64,000 nucleotides of DNA from Petrotoga mexicana DSM 14811. GTDB lineage: Bacteria; Thermotogota; Thermotogae; Petrotogales; Petrotogaceae. The stretch is from contig NZ_AZRN01000021.1 of assembly GCF_002895565.1 (NCBI RefSeq), positions 1-64,000 of the forward strand, read 5' to 3'. The first letter of the stretch is position 1; every line of letters starts with the position of its first letter. A program made the translations under genes and the position numbers. The notes beneath the pieces were generated by a model. That model saw only the letters and a list, made by a program, of their open reading frames with translations. It made no database searches and had not been told where the DNA came from. Positions 25,560 through 33,686 of this stretch are shown in pieces.

Positions 25560-25584
25560 AAGCCGGTGTTTGCACCGGTTTTTT
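25560..25584. terminator. terminator shared by pduL and rbgA
   Basis: CCGGTG TTTG CACCGG then six T. The minus-strand gene ends at 25584, inside the T run. Confidence 0.9.
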
Positions 25585-26399
25585 CAATCAATATCAGAAG
25601 GTATTTCATAGGTTATACCCCCATATTTCCCTTCTGACACTTCTTTTAGAAAGACATTTCTTCCCCTTTCGTAATCTGGAACTCCGCCCTTTTTTAGAAA
25701 ATTTCTTTTCATAGAAAATTTTTCTATGAACTCAACTGCATTTTCACAGTTGTCCCATTCTTCTAAAACTGTATCCAAAATATTAGGATACTCTTGCTTT
25801 AAAAAGTCAAAAAGATAGAAGAGAGCCTCATCCAATTCTGAATCTTCTGCTTTTAGAGAGCCAATAAGAATTAATTTGTTCACAAGATTCTTGCTAAAAA
25901 GTTTTGGATATAACACACCTGGTGTATCAAGAATTTTTAAATCCTTTGATACAGTTATCCATTGTAACCCTCTTGTTATTCCAGGTTTATTCCCGACTGC
26001 GGCAGATTTTTTACCTTTTAGACGGTTTATAAAGGTAGATTTACCAACATTTGGTATACCAACTATCATAAGCGACTTTTCATTAAACTTTTTAGGAACG
26101 ATGGGATAAATATGGTTTAAAAAAAAGTCTTTCACATTGGATTCATTTAGGCTAAGTGAAAAAGCATCCTCACCTTTCTCTTTATAATACTTTTCCCATA
26201 ACTTAGTTTTTTTCATGTCACATAGATCTTTTTTATTCAGAATAATTATTCTTTTTTTGTTTCTAAAAAGTTGTTGCTCTTCATATGCCCTGCTAGCGTA
26301 TGGAGCCCTTGCATCCAGAATTTCTACTACCGCGTTGACAAGTTTTAAATGCTTTTTTATTAAGGATTTGGTTTTTTCTATGTGCCCCGGATACCACAT
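25584..26399 (-). CDS. rbgA: ribosome-biogenesis GTPase RbgA/YlqF
   Basis: 271-aa circularly permuted GTPase for late large-subunit assembly. Begins MWYPGHIEKT, the typical WFPGHM-like start, then NKKDLCD (G4), GIPNVGKSTFINRL (G1), PGITRG (G2) and DTPG (G3). The C-terminal helical RNA-binding part is present. AAGGGG precedes the ATG. Confidence 0.95.
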   Translation of the reverse strand: MWYPGHIEKTKSLIKKHLKLVNAVVEILDARAPYASRAYEEQQLFRNKKRIIILNKKDLCDMKKTKLWEKYYKEKGEDAFSLSLNESNVKDFFLNHIYPIVPKKFNEKSLMIVGIPNVGKSTFINRLKGKKSAAVGNKPGITRGLQWITVSKDLKILDTPGVLYPKLFSKNLVNKLILIGSLKAEDSELDEALFYLFDFLKQEYPNILDTVLEEWDNCENAVEFIEKFSMKRNFLKKGGVPDYERGRNVFLKEVSEGKYGGITYEIPSDID

Positions 26400-26455
26400 G
26401 CTTTTAACCCCTTTAAACAGTTATTTTCACGATTATTCCTATTTTTCTTAAATTG

Positions 26456-26464
26456 TGGTATAAT
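26456..26464 (+). promoter_or_regulatory. extended -10 promoter of the phoH cluster
   Basis: TGGTATAAT, 57 nt upstream of the proposed phoH start; no clear -35. Confidence 0.6.
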
Positions 26465-26520
26465 GTAAGTGATAAAAGTATACCTTAATTTGTAAAAAAA
26501 TCCAAGAGGAGGGATAATCT

Positions 26521-27495
26521 ATTCTGAGATATTCTATCTCTATACCTGAGAATGTGGAACCGATTGAAATTTTTGGGGCTTATGATAGTCGAACAAAGTA
26601 CATAAAAAAAGAGATGAACGTAGATATACATTATAAAAACAGAAAAATTTTCATCGAAGGAAAGGATGATGACTCGGTTAATAAAACATCAAAGATATTC
26701 ACAGAACTTTTAGAAATTTTAGACGAGGGTCATTTACTCGATTGGGATGAATTCCAATACGTGGTTTCTAGGTATAAAACCAACGGGAATGGCTCTAAGA
26801 CTGAAGAAAAGAAAAAATCAATGAAAGAAGTTATCAATACTCGCATTTTGGGTACTCAAATATTCGCAAAAACTGAAGGTCAAGCAAATTACATCGACTA
26901 CTTAAAAAATAATGATATTGTTTTTAGTATAGGACCAGCCGGAACGGGCAAAACATATCTAGCGGTTGCTATGGCGGTAGATTATTTAAGATCGGGTAAA
27001 GTTCAAAGGATAATTTTAACAAGACCAGCTGTTGAAGCAGGAGAAAAACTAGGTTTTTTACCTGGTAGCTTTTATGAAAAAGTCGATCCCTATTTAAGGC
27101 CGTTATATGATGCCCTACTTGATTTTATGGATACAGACAAACTGATTTCATACAGAGAAAAAGGTATTATAGAAATACTACCTTTAGCCTACATGAGAGG
27201 TAGAACGTTAAACAATTCTTATATTATTCTAGACGAAGCTCAGAATACAACTTATCAACAAATGAAAATGTTTTTAACAAGGATAGGGTTCAACACTAAG
27301 GCGGTCATCACTGGAGATGTTACACAAATAGACTTAGAGAAAAAGAAAGATTCAGGGTTACTATCGGTTAGAAAGGTGTTGAATGGAAGCATTTCTGGGA
27401 TAAAATTCATTGAACTATCAAATAACGATGTGGTAAGGAATCCTTTAGTAAAAGAAATTATAAAAGCCTATGAAGATTATGAAAACGCTGAATAA
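26521..27495 (+). CDS. phoH: PhoH-family ATPase, probable ATT start codon
   Basis: P-loop ATPase of 324 aa linked to RNA/ribosome metabolism, with Walker A GPAGTGKT, Walker B YIILDEAQN and RGRTLNNSY. An N-terminal KH-like part includes the residues RYSISIPENVEPIEIFG. The first ATG/GTG/TTG in frame is GTG 26554, which would cut off the first beta strand and has no ribosome site. GAGGAGGG at 26506-26513 is ideally spaced from ATT 26521, and a stop (TAA 26515-26517) closes the frame just before. ATT is therefore chosen; CTG 26524 is the alternative. phoH-pgpH-ybeY order is widely conserved. Confidence 0.88.
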   Translation: MLRYSISIPENVEPIEIFGAYDSRTKYIKKEMNVDIHYKNRKIFIEGKDDDSVNKTSKIFTELLEILDEGHLLDWDEFQYVVSRYKTNGNGSKTEEKKKSMKEVINTRILGTQIFAKTEGQANYIDYLKNNDIVFSIGPAGTGKTYLAVAMAVDYLRSGKVQRIILTRPAVEAGEKLGFLPGSFYEKVDPYLRPLYDALLDFMDTDKLISYREKGIIEILPLAYMRGRTLNNSYIILDEAQNTTYQQMKMFLTRIGFNTKAVITGDVTQIDLEKKKDSGLLSVRKVLNGSISGIKFIELSNNDVVRNPLVKEIIKAYEDYENAE

Positions 27496-27513
27496 GGAAG
27501 TGTTTTCCACTGT

Positions 27514-28929
27514 ATGAAGAGCAAAAATACAGAAAACAATAAACAAACCAGCAAAAGCCTTTTTCAAAAAGCAAATTTATTTTTTTCTAAAAATAAAGGT
27601 TTTATAATTAGGGTGATTCTTTTTATATTTTTATCCTTATTCGCTGAATGGCTCATTTTTCACAGAATTTCATTGAACTTTCAGTTAAGTTTTAACCTCG
27701 TTTTTCTTGTATTTTGGATATTTATCGGAGAATTTTTGTTACCTAGGAACAAAATGTTTGAACTTCATCCTAAAAATTACTGGGCGGCTTTTCTAACGCC
27801 GCTCTTTTTCAATATAATTCTGAATCTTTTTGTTTATAAATATGTGAATATATTTGCAATATCGACCATATTGAGTACGTTGATAATAACCTTACTAATA
27901 GATTACTCTACCGGTTTAATTTCTGGCCTCATATTTTCCGCTTACTTTGGTATTTTATTCGGATTTGACTTGAAGTTCACAATTTTTTTGTTTTTACCTG
28001 CAGCAGTTGTCGCACTATCATCAAGAAAGATCAAAAGGAGAGTAGAGATAATACTACCATTTTTATGGGCTAGTTTAACACAAATTATCGTTGCTTATGT
28101 TATTAACTTATACTATAACCCTTTGGACTATCTCATAATAATCGAAAGTAATTTTTTAAGCATGTTGGTAACTATGGGTATCTTACCCTTCTTTGAATAC
28201 TTAACTAGAGTTTATTCAGAGATCGGTTTATTGGAACTGGGTAATTTAAGCAATCCTTTGCTAAAAAATCTTTCTTTGAAAGCACCGGGAACATACTATC
28301 ACAGCATGATCATATCTAACTTAGCGGAAAGTTCCTCTGAAATTATCAATGGAAATACGGTGTTAGCTAGAGTAGGTTCGTACTTCCACGATATAGGGAA
28401 GGTGTGGAGACCTCAGTTTTTCTCAGAAAACCAAAAGAATAAAAACCCTCATTCTGATATAAGTGCTAAATTAAGTTCTCTGATATTAAACAACCATGTT
28501 ACCTATGGTATCGAATTGGCAAAAAAATACCGTTTACCCATACTGATAGAGGATATGATAGCACAGCATCACGGCACAAGGGTTAAGCAATTCTTTTACA
28601 GCGAATATTATAATCAAACAGGGATAAAAGATACCAACATGTTCAGATATCCCGGACCCATTCCTCAATTTAAGGAAGCTGCTATACTAATGATATGTGA
28701 TGTAACCGAAGCCATGGTAAGAAGCATGCAAGAGTTAAGCGCTGTGGATCTTAATGAAAAACTTGATAATTTGATAAACTCTCTTTTTTTTGAGGGACAG
28801 TTAGACGATTGTGGATTAACACTTAGAGAAATCAGAAAGATAAAAGGCCGTATTATTAGAACCATAATGGAAATGAATCATAAAAGGATATCCTATCCCA
28901 AAGTTGAGGCAAAAGAACTTAGAGAGTAG
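27514..28929 (+). CDS. pgpH: membrane HD-domain phosphodiesterase (PgpH/7TM-HD, short form)
   Basis: 471-aa protein with about seven TM helices (residues ~30-230) and a cytoplasmic HD domain with HSMIISNL, SYFHDIGK and IAQHHGT. PgpH-type enzymes hydrolyse cyclic di-AMP. Family members usually have a large extracellular 7TMR-HDED domain after TM1 and exceed 650 aa; here TM1 leads almost directly into the TM bundle, so that sensor is missing. ATG 27514 has only a distant ribosome site (AAGGAAG). Encoded between phoH and ybeY. Confidence 0.88.
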   Translation: MKSKNTENNKQTSKSLFQKANLFFSKNKGFIIRVILFIFLSLFAEWLIFHRISLNFQLSFNLVFLVFWIFIGEFLLPRNKMFELHPKNYWAAFLTPLFFNIILNLFVYKYVNIFAISTILSTLIITLLIDYSTGLISGLIFSAYFGILFGFDLKFTIFLFLPAAVVALSSRKIKRRVEIILPFLWASLTQIIVAYVINLYYNPLDYLIIIESNFLSMLVTMGILPFFEYLTRVYSEIGLLELGNLSNPLLKNLSLKAPGTYYHSMIISNLAESSSEIINGNTVLARVGSYFHDIGKVWRPQFFSENQKNKNPHSDISAKLSSLILNNHVTYGIELAKKYRLPILIEDMIAQHHGTRVKQFFYSEYYNQTGIKDTNMFRYPGPIPQFKEAAILMICDVTEAMVRSMQELSAVDLNEKLDNLINSLFFEGQLDDCGLTLREIRKIKGRIIRTIMEMNHKRISYPKVEAKELRE

Positions 28930-28942
28930 AGGGAGAACGTCT

Positions 28943-29374
28943 TTGAAAATAAACGTTATAAACCAACAAGATTTAAGAAAGATAGACAGTAAAAAAATCA
29001 AAGATATCGCCAAAAAACTTCTTCTAAACGAGGTTGGCGAAGGAAATTTTGAATTAAACATATTAATCACCGACGATAATAGTATAAGCGAATACAATAA
29101 ATACAGAGGTAAAAGTACACCGACGGATGTTTTATCCTTTTCTTATGGTTTAAACGAACCTGTCATTGGAGATATTGTTATTTCTGTTGAAAGGATAGAA
29201 AAACAAGCGCCTGATTTTGGCAATTCCTTTGAAGAAGAATTTTATTATATACTTATTCATGGCTTACTACATATCGTTGGCTATGATCATGAAAACTCCG
29301 AAGAAGATGCCAAAAAGATGTTTGAAGTTCAAGATCAATATTTTCATCAATTAATTAAAGACAGGAGGAGATAG
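28943..29374 (+). CDS. ybeY: endoribonuclease YbeY
   Basis: 143-aa metal-dependent RNase for rRNA maturation and ribosome quality control. Zinc motif HGLLHIVGYDHE and STPTDVLSFSY are diagnostic. TTG start at 28943 (MKINVINQQD) follows GAGGGAG by 6 nt; the frame upstream to 28904 overlaps pgpH and is not needed. Confidence 0.95.
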   Translation: MKINVINQQDLRKIDSKKIKDIAKKLLLNEVGEGNFELNILITDDNSISEYNKYRGKSTPTDVLSFSYGLNEPVIGDIVISVERIEKQAPDFGNSFEEEFYYILIHGLLHIVGYDHENSEEDAKKMFEVQDQYFHQLIKDRRR

Positions 29375-29376
29375 AG

Positions 29377-30609
29377 TTGGCTACAGTAAAGCCCTTTAAA
29401 GCTTTAAGACCATATAAAGGGATAGAACAGTGTTTTTCTTGCCCACCCTACGACGTACTTGAGGAGGATGAAGTTAAGGAAATAATCTCCAGAAACCCCA
29501 ATTCTTTTTTGAGGGTAACAAGGTCCGAAGTAGAGGCGGAAGAAGATTCTAAAGAGGCTATTTACAAAAAAGCTAAAGAAAATCTTGAATCCTTTATCAA
29601 AAATGGGGTGTTAATTAAAGATTCCGAACCATCCTTTTATATTTATCGTGAAACCTGGCAAGGGGTTTCTCAAACAGGCTTTTTTGCTGTTGTGAGTGTG
29701 GATGAGTACGATAAAGGAATTATAAAAAAACATGAATTAACAAGAAGAGACAAAGAAGACGATAGGACAAATCACATATTAAATCTAAATGCACAAACCG
29801 GACCCGTTTTCTTAACCTACAAAGCCCAAGAAGATTTAAAAGCGATCATTGACAAGCTTATAAAAAACAAGGAAATTCTTTATTCCTTTTGCGATGAAAA
29901 CAATGTGAAACATGAACTTATCAAAATCCAGGAAGAAGACGAAAGGGAACAAATCGAAAAAGCTTTCAATAGTATCGAATATCTTTACATTGTAGATGGG
30001 CACCATAGAGCTGCTGCCGCTTCCAGAGTTCAAAAAATAATGAAAGAAAAAGACACAAATTACTCTTTGGACAAACCCTACAATTATTTTATGGCTGCTA
30101 TTTTCCCCCACAACGAACTCAGAATACTCCCGTACAATAGAATAGTTAAAGATCTAAACGGTTTAAAAGAAGAAGAATTTTTGAAAAAGATCAGTTCCTA
30201 TTTTCAAGTAGAAGAAGCTCCTTTTTCACCTTATTCCCCAGATTTACCTCACTCTTTTGGTATGTATCTTCAAAAAAAATGGTACAAACTCACATTTAAA
30301 GGTGAAGAAAGTGAAGATCCTGTTGAAAACCTTGATGTACATATATTGCAAAAATACTTATTGGATCCCATACTTTCTATAAAAGATCCCAGAACCGATC
30401 CAAGAATATATTTCCTGGGTGGTATTAGAGGCGTAAAAGAAATCGAAAAGTGGATAGACAAAAAAGATTGGATGGTTGGATTTTCTATGTATCCCACGCA
30501 AATAGACCAACTCTTAAAAGTTGCAGAGATGAATAAGATAATGCCGCCTAAATCTACTTGGTTTGAACCAAAATTGAGGAGTGGCTTATTAATTCATGAA
30601 TTAAGCTAG
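29377..30609 (+). CDS. DUF1015 family protein
   Basis: 410-aa protein of the DUF1015 family: N-terminal KPFKALRP...CPPYDVL, NPNSFLRVTR, KHELTRRDKEDDRTNH and VDGHHRAAAA are family signatures. Function is not established; the His/Asp-rich motifs suggest a metal or nucleotide site. TTG start two bases after the ybeY stop, ribosome site AGGAGGAG within ybeY, so co-translated with the phoH cluster. In other anaerobes relatives are found near serine or amino-acid genes. Confidence 0.88.
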   Translation: MATVKPFKALRPYKGIEQCFSCPPYDVLEEDEVKEIISRNPNSFLRVTRSEVEAEEDSKEAIYKKAKENLESFIKNGVLIKDSEPSFYIYRETWQGVSQTGFFAVVSVDEYDKGIIKKHELTRRDKEDDRTNHILNLNAQTGPVFLTYKAQEDLKAIIDKLIKNKEILYSFCDENNVKHELIKIQEEDEREQIEKAFNSIEYLYIVDGHHRAAAASRVQKIMKEKDTNYSLDKPYNYFMAAIFPHNELRILPYNRIVKDLNGLKEEEFLKKISSYFQVEEAPFSPYSPDLPHSFGMYLQKKWYKLTFKGEESEDPVENLDVHILQKYLLDPILSIKDPRTDPRIYFLGGIRGVKEIEKWIDKKDWMVGFSMYPTQIDQLLKVAEMNKIMPPKSTWFEPKLRSGLLIHELS

Positions 30610-30631
30610 GTCTTTCTTCCACACATTAGAG

Positions 30632-31186
30632 GTGGTAGTTATAAAATACTATAAATTTGATTTAAATAACAAAATTGAACAAATAAAAACTCATGCCGTT
30701 GACGAAAAAATTCAAGTAGATGAAATAAGGGTATTTGAAAATAATCTGTATGGAATAAAAAGGAAATGGAAGATTTTATCTTCTCATAACTCGGTTGTTT
30801 TCATAAAACGCATATTATGCCCCAGTGACAACGTGATGCTAACTTATTATCACGACGAGAAAGGTGAAATGTCTAAATATCTCGTTTATATAGATTTTGG
30901 CAAATACAATGTCAGCAGTGACAATATTGAATTTCAAGATCAAGAATTGGATCTTCTAATTTATAACGACTTAAAATATAAAATACTTGATATGGGGGAA
31001 TTATTAAAAGCTTTTGAATGCAAAAAGATCACCTTATCTGATATGCAAAAAAATTTAATAACTCTTGAGCATTTTATTAATGATTTTAATTATTTGGGTG
31101 TAATTGACTCTCTTCACCTCAGATTTGGTACCAATGCTATTAATTGGCTTTTGAAAAACAAAACTTTGATGGGTAACGAAGTTTAA
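30632..31186 (+). CDS. DUF402-domain protein
   Basis: 184-aa protein whose middle resembles the DUF402 beta-barrel of FAU-1/NTDP-phosphatase-like proteins: VMLTYYHDEKGEMSKYLVYIDFG, then DQELDLLIYNDLKYKILDMGELLKA. Function unknown; some relatives hydrolyse nucleotides or bind AU-rich RNA. Start is uncertain. GTG 30632 is used here, but the only ribosome site (AGAGGTGG, 30628-30635) overlaps it and is better spaced for ATA 30641 (protein then begins at KYYKFDL). Confidence 0.7.
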   Translation: MVVIKYYKFDLNNKIEQIKTHAVDEKIQVDEIRVFENNLYGIKRKWKILSSHNSVVFIKRILCPSDNVMLTYYHDEKGEMSKYLVYIDFGKYNVSSDNIEFQDQELDLLIYNDLKYKILDMGELLKAFECKKITLSDMQKNLITLEHFINDFNYLGVIDSLHLRFGTNAINWLLKNKTLMGNEV

Positions 31187-31189
31187 AGG

Positions 31190-31336
31190 GCCCCAGGTCC
31201 CTTCCTTAAAAAGGGGGACAGCGGTAATAAGAGTAAAGACCTTTTATCCTTATGGGTGGGCAGCGGGGCTAAGGGACCCCAGCTCCCTTCCCTAAAAAGG
31301 GTGGGGAGCGGGGCAAAGGGGCGCTAAAAAAGCTTC
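31190..31336. repeat. GC-rich intergenic repeat (two units)
   Basis: Between the DUF402 and PspC genes. Units contain TTTTATCCTTATGGGTGGGCAGCGGGGC-like sequence (31244-31271) and AAAAAGGGTGGGGAGCGGGGC (31296-31316) followed by AAAGGGGCGCT. Opposite orientation to the cluster at 21321. Internal CCTTCCTTAAAAAGG-type inverted segments could fold. Confidence 0.75.
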
Positions 31337-31374
31337 TAATGGCAGCTATCACTTCAAAACTGGAGGGGAAAAAA

Positions 31375-31818
31375 ATGAGAAAACTTTATCGTTCCAGAGA
31401 AAATAAGATTTTAGCCGGCGTTTGTGGAGGCTTAGGTGAGTATTTCGAAATTGATCCAGTTATCATACGACTTTTGTGGATTGTGTTAAGCCTAGTTTGG
31501 GGATTTGGGGTTATTTTGTACATAATCGCAATTTTTATAATCCCACCGCAACCTCAAGGAAATCGTTATTCTGATGAACATTTAGAAGAAACGCCCGGAA
31601 CCGAGCACCATCATATTTCACATAATCTAGAAGACGAAGACAGAAAAGTCGTTATAGGGTTGTTTGCATTACTATTTATCGTAATTGGGCTAATTATTTT
31701 GGTAAGTATAATAACTCCTTCGACATTTTTCTTTAGAAATTTTATCAAAATCGTGATAAGTATATTATTGATCGGAATTGGGGCATATTTGATTTCCAAA
31801 TCAAGAACCAAAAAATAA
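31375..31818 (+). CDS. PspC-domain membrane protein
   Basis: 147-aa protein with an N-terminal PspC domain (KLYRSRENKILAGVCGGLGEYFEIDP then a TM helix), a His-rich linker and two further TM helices (residues ~95-115 and ~120-138). PspC proteins are linked to envelope stress. GGAGGGG precedes ATG 31375; the frame upstream lies in the repeat and is rejected. Confidence 0.9.
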   Translation: MRKLYRSRENKILAGVCGGLGEYFEIDPVIIRLLWIVLSLVWGFGVILYIIAIFIIPPQPQGNRYSDEHLEETPGTEHHHISHNLEDEDRKVVIGLFALLFIVIGLIILVSIITPSTFFFRNFIKIVISILLIGIGAYLISKSRTKK

Positions 31819-31820
31819 CT

Positions 31821-31881
31821 TAGGGCGAAGGGCAAAGACTCTTTTATTCTAAAGGGTGGGCAGCGGGGCGAAAGGGGCGCT
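31821..31881. repeat. GC-rich intergenic repeat (one unit)
   Basis: GGGCGAAGGGCAAAGACT, then CTTTTATTCTAAAGGGTGGG and CAGCGGGGCGAAAGGGGCGC: same order of blocks as 31190-31331, same orientation. Its 3' end forms the left arm of the PspC terminator. Confidence 0.75.
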
Positions 31882-31928
31882 AAAAAGCTTTTTAACAACG
31901 TATATAGTATTATTTTAGCGCTTTTTTT
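31877..31928 (+). terminator. terminator of pspC built partly from the repeat
   Basis: GCGCTAAAA (31877-31885) pairs with TTTTAGCGC (31913-31921), then seven T. The 27-nt loop is long but the arms are perfect. Confidence 0.75.
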
Positions 31929-32039
31929 CACATAAATATGTTAAAAATTGCTCAAATTTAGTGAAAATATTAACAATCTAGATTTTGCTAATAAATGCAT
32001 CAAAGTTTTTGTATTTCAAAATTAGAAGGAGGCGATGGA

Positions 32040-32459
32040 ATGGAAAAGTATTATGAAAAAGAACTCTTGGAAGAACTTCACGATATTCAAGAAACGTATG
32101 GATTCATCTCCGAAGAGGATATCTTGAGAATCTCGCAAAAAAGAGACATCCCAAAAGCTCAGTTGTACGGGGTGATCAGTTTTTATTCTATGTTCCATCT
32201 TGAACCAACGGGGAAATACATCGTACGTGTATGTGACAGTGTCTCATGTAGATTAAACGAGTCCACAACCTTAGTTAAAGCCTTGAAAGATTATCTCAAA
32301 GTTGAAGAAAATGAAACCACAAAAGACAAAAAATTCACTCTAGAGGTAGTTGAATGTTTGGGGCATTGTGATGAAGGCCCTGTTATGATGGTTAACGATA
32401 CTTATTACACTCATCTAACTGTTACCAAGGCGATTCAAATACTCGATTCACTGGAATAG
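32040..32459 (+). CDS. hydC: hydrogenase subunit HydC (NuoE-like)
   Basis: 139-aa thioredoxin-like [2Fe-2S] protein. The four ligands lie in VCDSVSC and CLGHCDEGP. ATG 32040 follows AAGGAGG by 6 nt; an overlapping out-of-frame ATG at 32035 is not used. First gene of hydCBA (12-nt gap to hydB). It passes electrons between the flavin subunit and the hydrogenase. Confidence 0.93.
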   Translation: MEKYYEKELLEELHDIQETYGFISEEDILRISQKRDIPKAQLYGVISFYSMFHLEPTGKYIVRVCDSVSCRLNESTTLVKALKDYLKVEENETTKDKKFTLEVVECLGHCDEGPVMMVNDTYYTHLTVTKAIQILDSLE

Positions 32460-32471
32460 GAGGGGGAAATA

Positions 32472-33686
32472 ATGGAAAGAATCTTTCTAAAAAAAGACTT
32501 AGGCAAAAATTTGGAAGAATACGACTTTCTCGGCTTAAAAAATGCTTTGAAGATGCAGCCCCAACAAGTTATCAACAAAATAAAAGAAAGTGGTTTAAGA
32601 GGAAGAGGCGGAGCCGGATTCCCTACAGGTATAAAATGGGAAACGGTGTTTTCAATTGAAAATGACACCAAATTTATCATATGTAATGCGGATGAAGGAG
32701 AACCCGGAACTTTCAAAGACAGATTTTTGATGGAAAATCTACCTTTTAAAGTTTTGGAAGGCATAATAATCAGCGGTTATGCCACTGGATCTAAATATGG
32801 TTACATCTACATTAGAGGTGAATATGTAGAGGCAATAAAAATCGTTAAGAAAGCGATCGAAAAACTTTATGAAAAAAATATATTGGGAGAAAATATTCTA
32901 AACTCGGATTTCTTGTTTGATTTGAAGTTAGTGAGAGGTGCAGGCGCCTACGTTTGTGGAGATGAGACATCTTTAATCAATTCCATTGAAGGAGACAGAG
33001 GAAAATCTCGTATAAAACCTCCTTTACCAGTTTTTGAGGGATTGTATGGTAAACCAACAGTTGTCAATAACGTTGAAACATTAGCTGCGGCAGCAGAAAT
33101 AATGAGTTACGATAACAACCCTTATTCACAAATGGGAACAGAAAAAAGCAGAGGAACAAAATTAGTCTCTATCAGTGGTGATGTCAACAAACCAGGCGTT
33201 TACGAAGTAGAATTTGGAAAGTTAACAGTTAAAGATATTGTACAAGAAGTGGCAGGAGGGGTTAAAGGGGAAAAAATCGGCTTTGTTATACCAGGTGGAA
33301 TTTCCACCGAAGCATTAACTGAAGATGAATTAAATGTACCTTACACCTATGAAAATCTTCAAAAAATGGGGAGTAACATCGGATCTGGCGGAATGATAGT
33401 AGTTTCTTCACAAAGAAATCATTTAGAAATCGTTAAAAATGTCTCCGACTTTTTCCGAGACGAAACATGTGGAACGTGTTTCCCATGTAGAGAAGGAAAT
33501 AAGAACATAAACAAAATCGTATCGGATATATATAAAAGAGGATATCCAACTTCACACGAAATAGAAATAATCTCTGATATACAGTACGCGGTAAGCTCTG
33601 CAGCACGTTGTGGATTTGGAGAATCTTCTTTGAACCTTATTCTCTCCATATTTGAGAAATTTTACACAAAGAAGGTGGAAGTATGA
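32472..33686 (+). CDS. hydB: hydrogenase subunit HydB (NuoF-like), minimal form
   Basis: 404-aa flavoprotein with NAD(H)/FMN site GLRGRGGAGFPTGIKW, NADEGEPGTFKDR, an SLBB domain and the [4Fe-4S] ligands CGTCFPCREG plus a later Cys. It starts and stops at the NuoF core. The N-terminal [2Fe-2S] domain and C-terminal bis-[4Fe-4S] domain of the ~600-aa HydB of electron-bifurcating hydrogenases are both absent. Its stop overlaps the hydA start by 4 nt. Confidence 0.93.
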   Translation: MERIFLKKDLGKNLEEYDFLGLKNALKMQPQQVINKIKESGLRGRGGAGFPTGIKWETVFSIENDTKFIICNADEGEPGTFKDRFLMENLPFKVLEGIIISGYATGSKYGYIYIRGEYVEAIKIVKKAIEKLYEKNILGENILNSDFLFDLKLVRGAGAYVCGDETSLINSIEGDRGKSRIKPPLPVFEGLYGKPTVVNNVETLAAAAEIMSYDNNPYSQMGTEKSRGTKLVSISGDVNKPGVYEVEFGKLTVKDIVQEVAGGVKGEKIGFVIPGGISTEALTEDELNVPYTYENLQKMGSNIGSGGMIVVSSQRNHLEIVKNVSDFFRDETCGTCFPCREGNKNINKIVSDIYKRGYPTSHEIEIISDIQYAVSSAARCGFGESSLNLILSIFEKFYTKKVEV

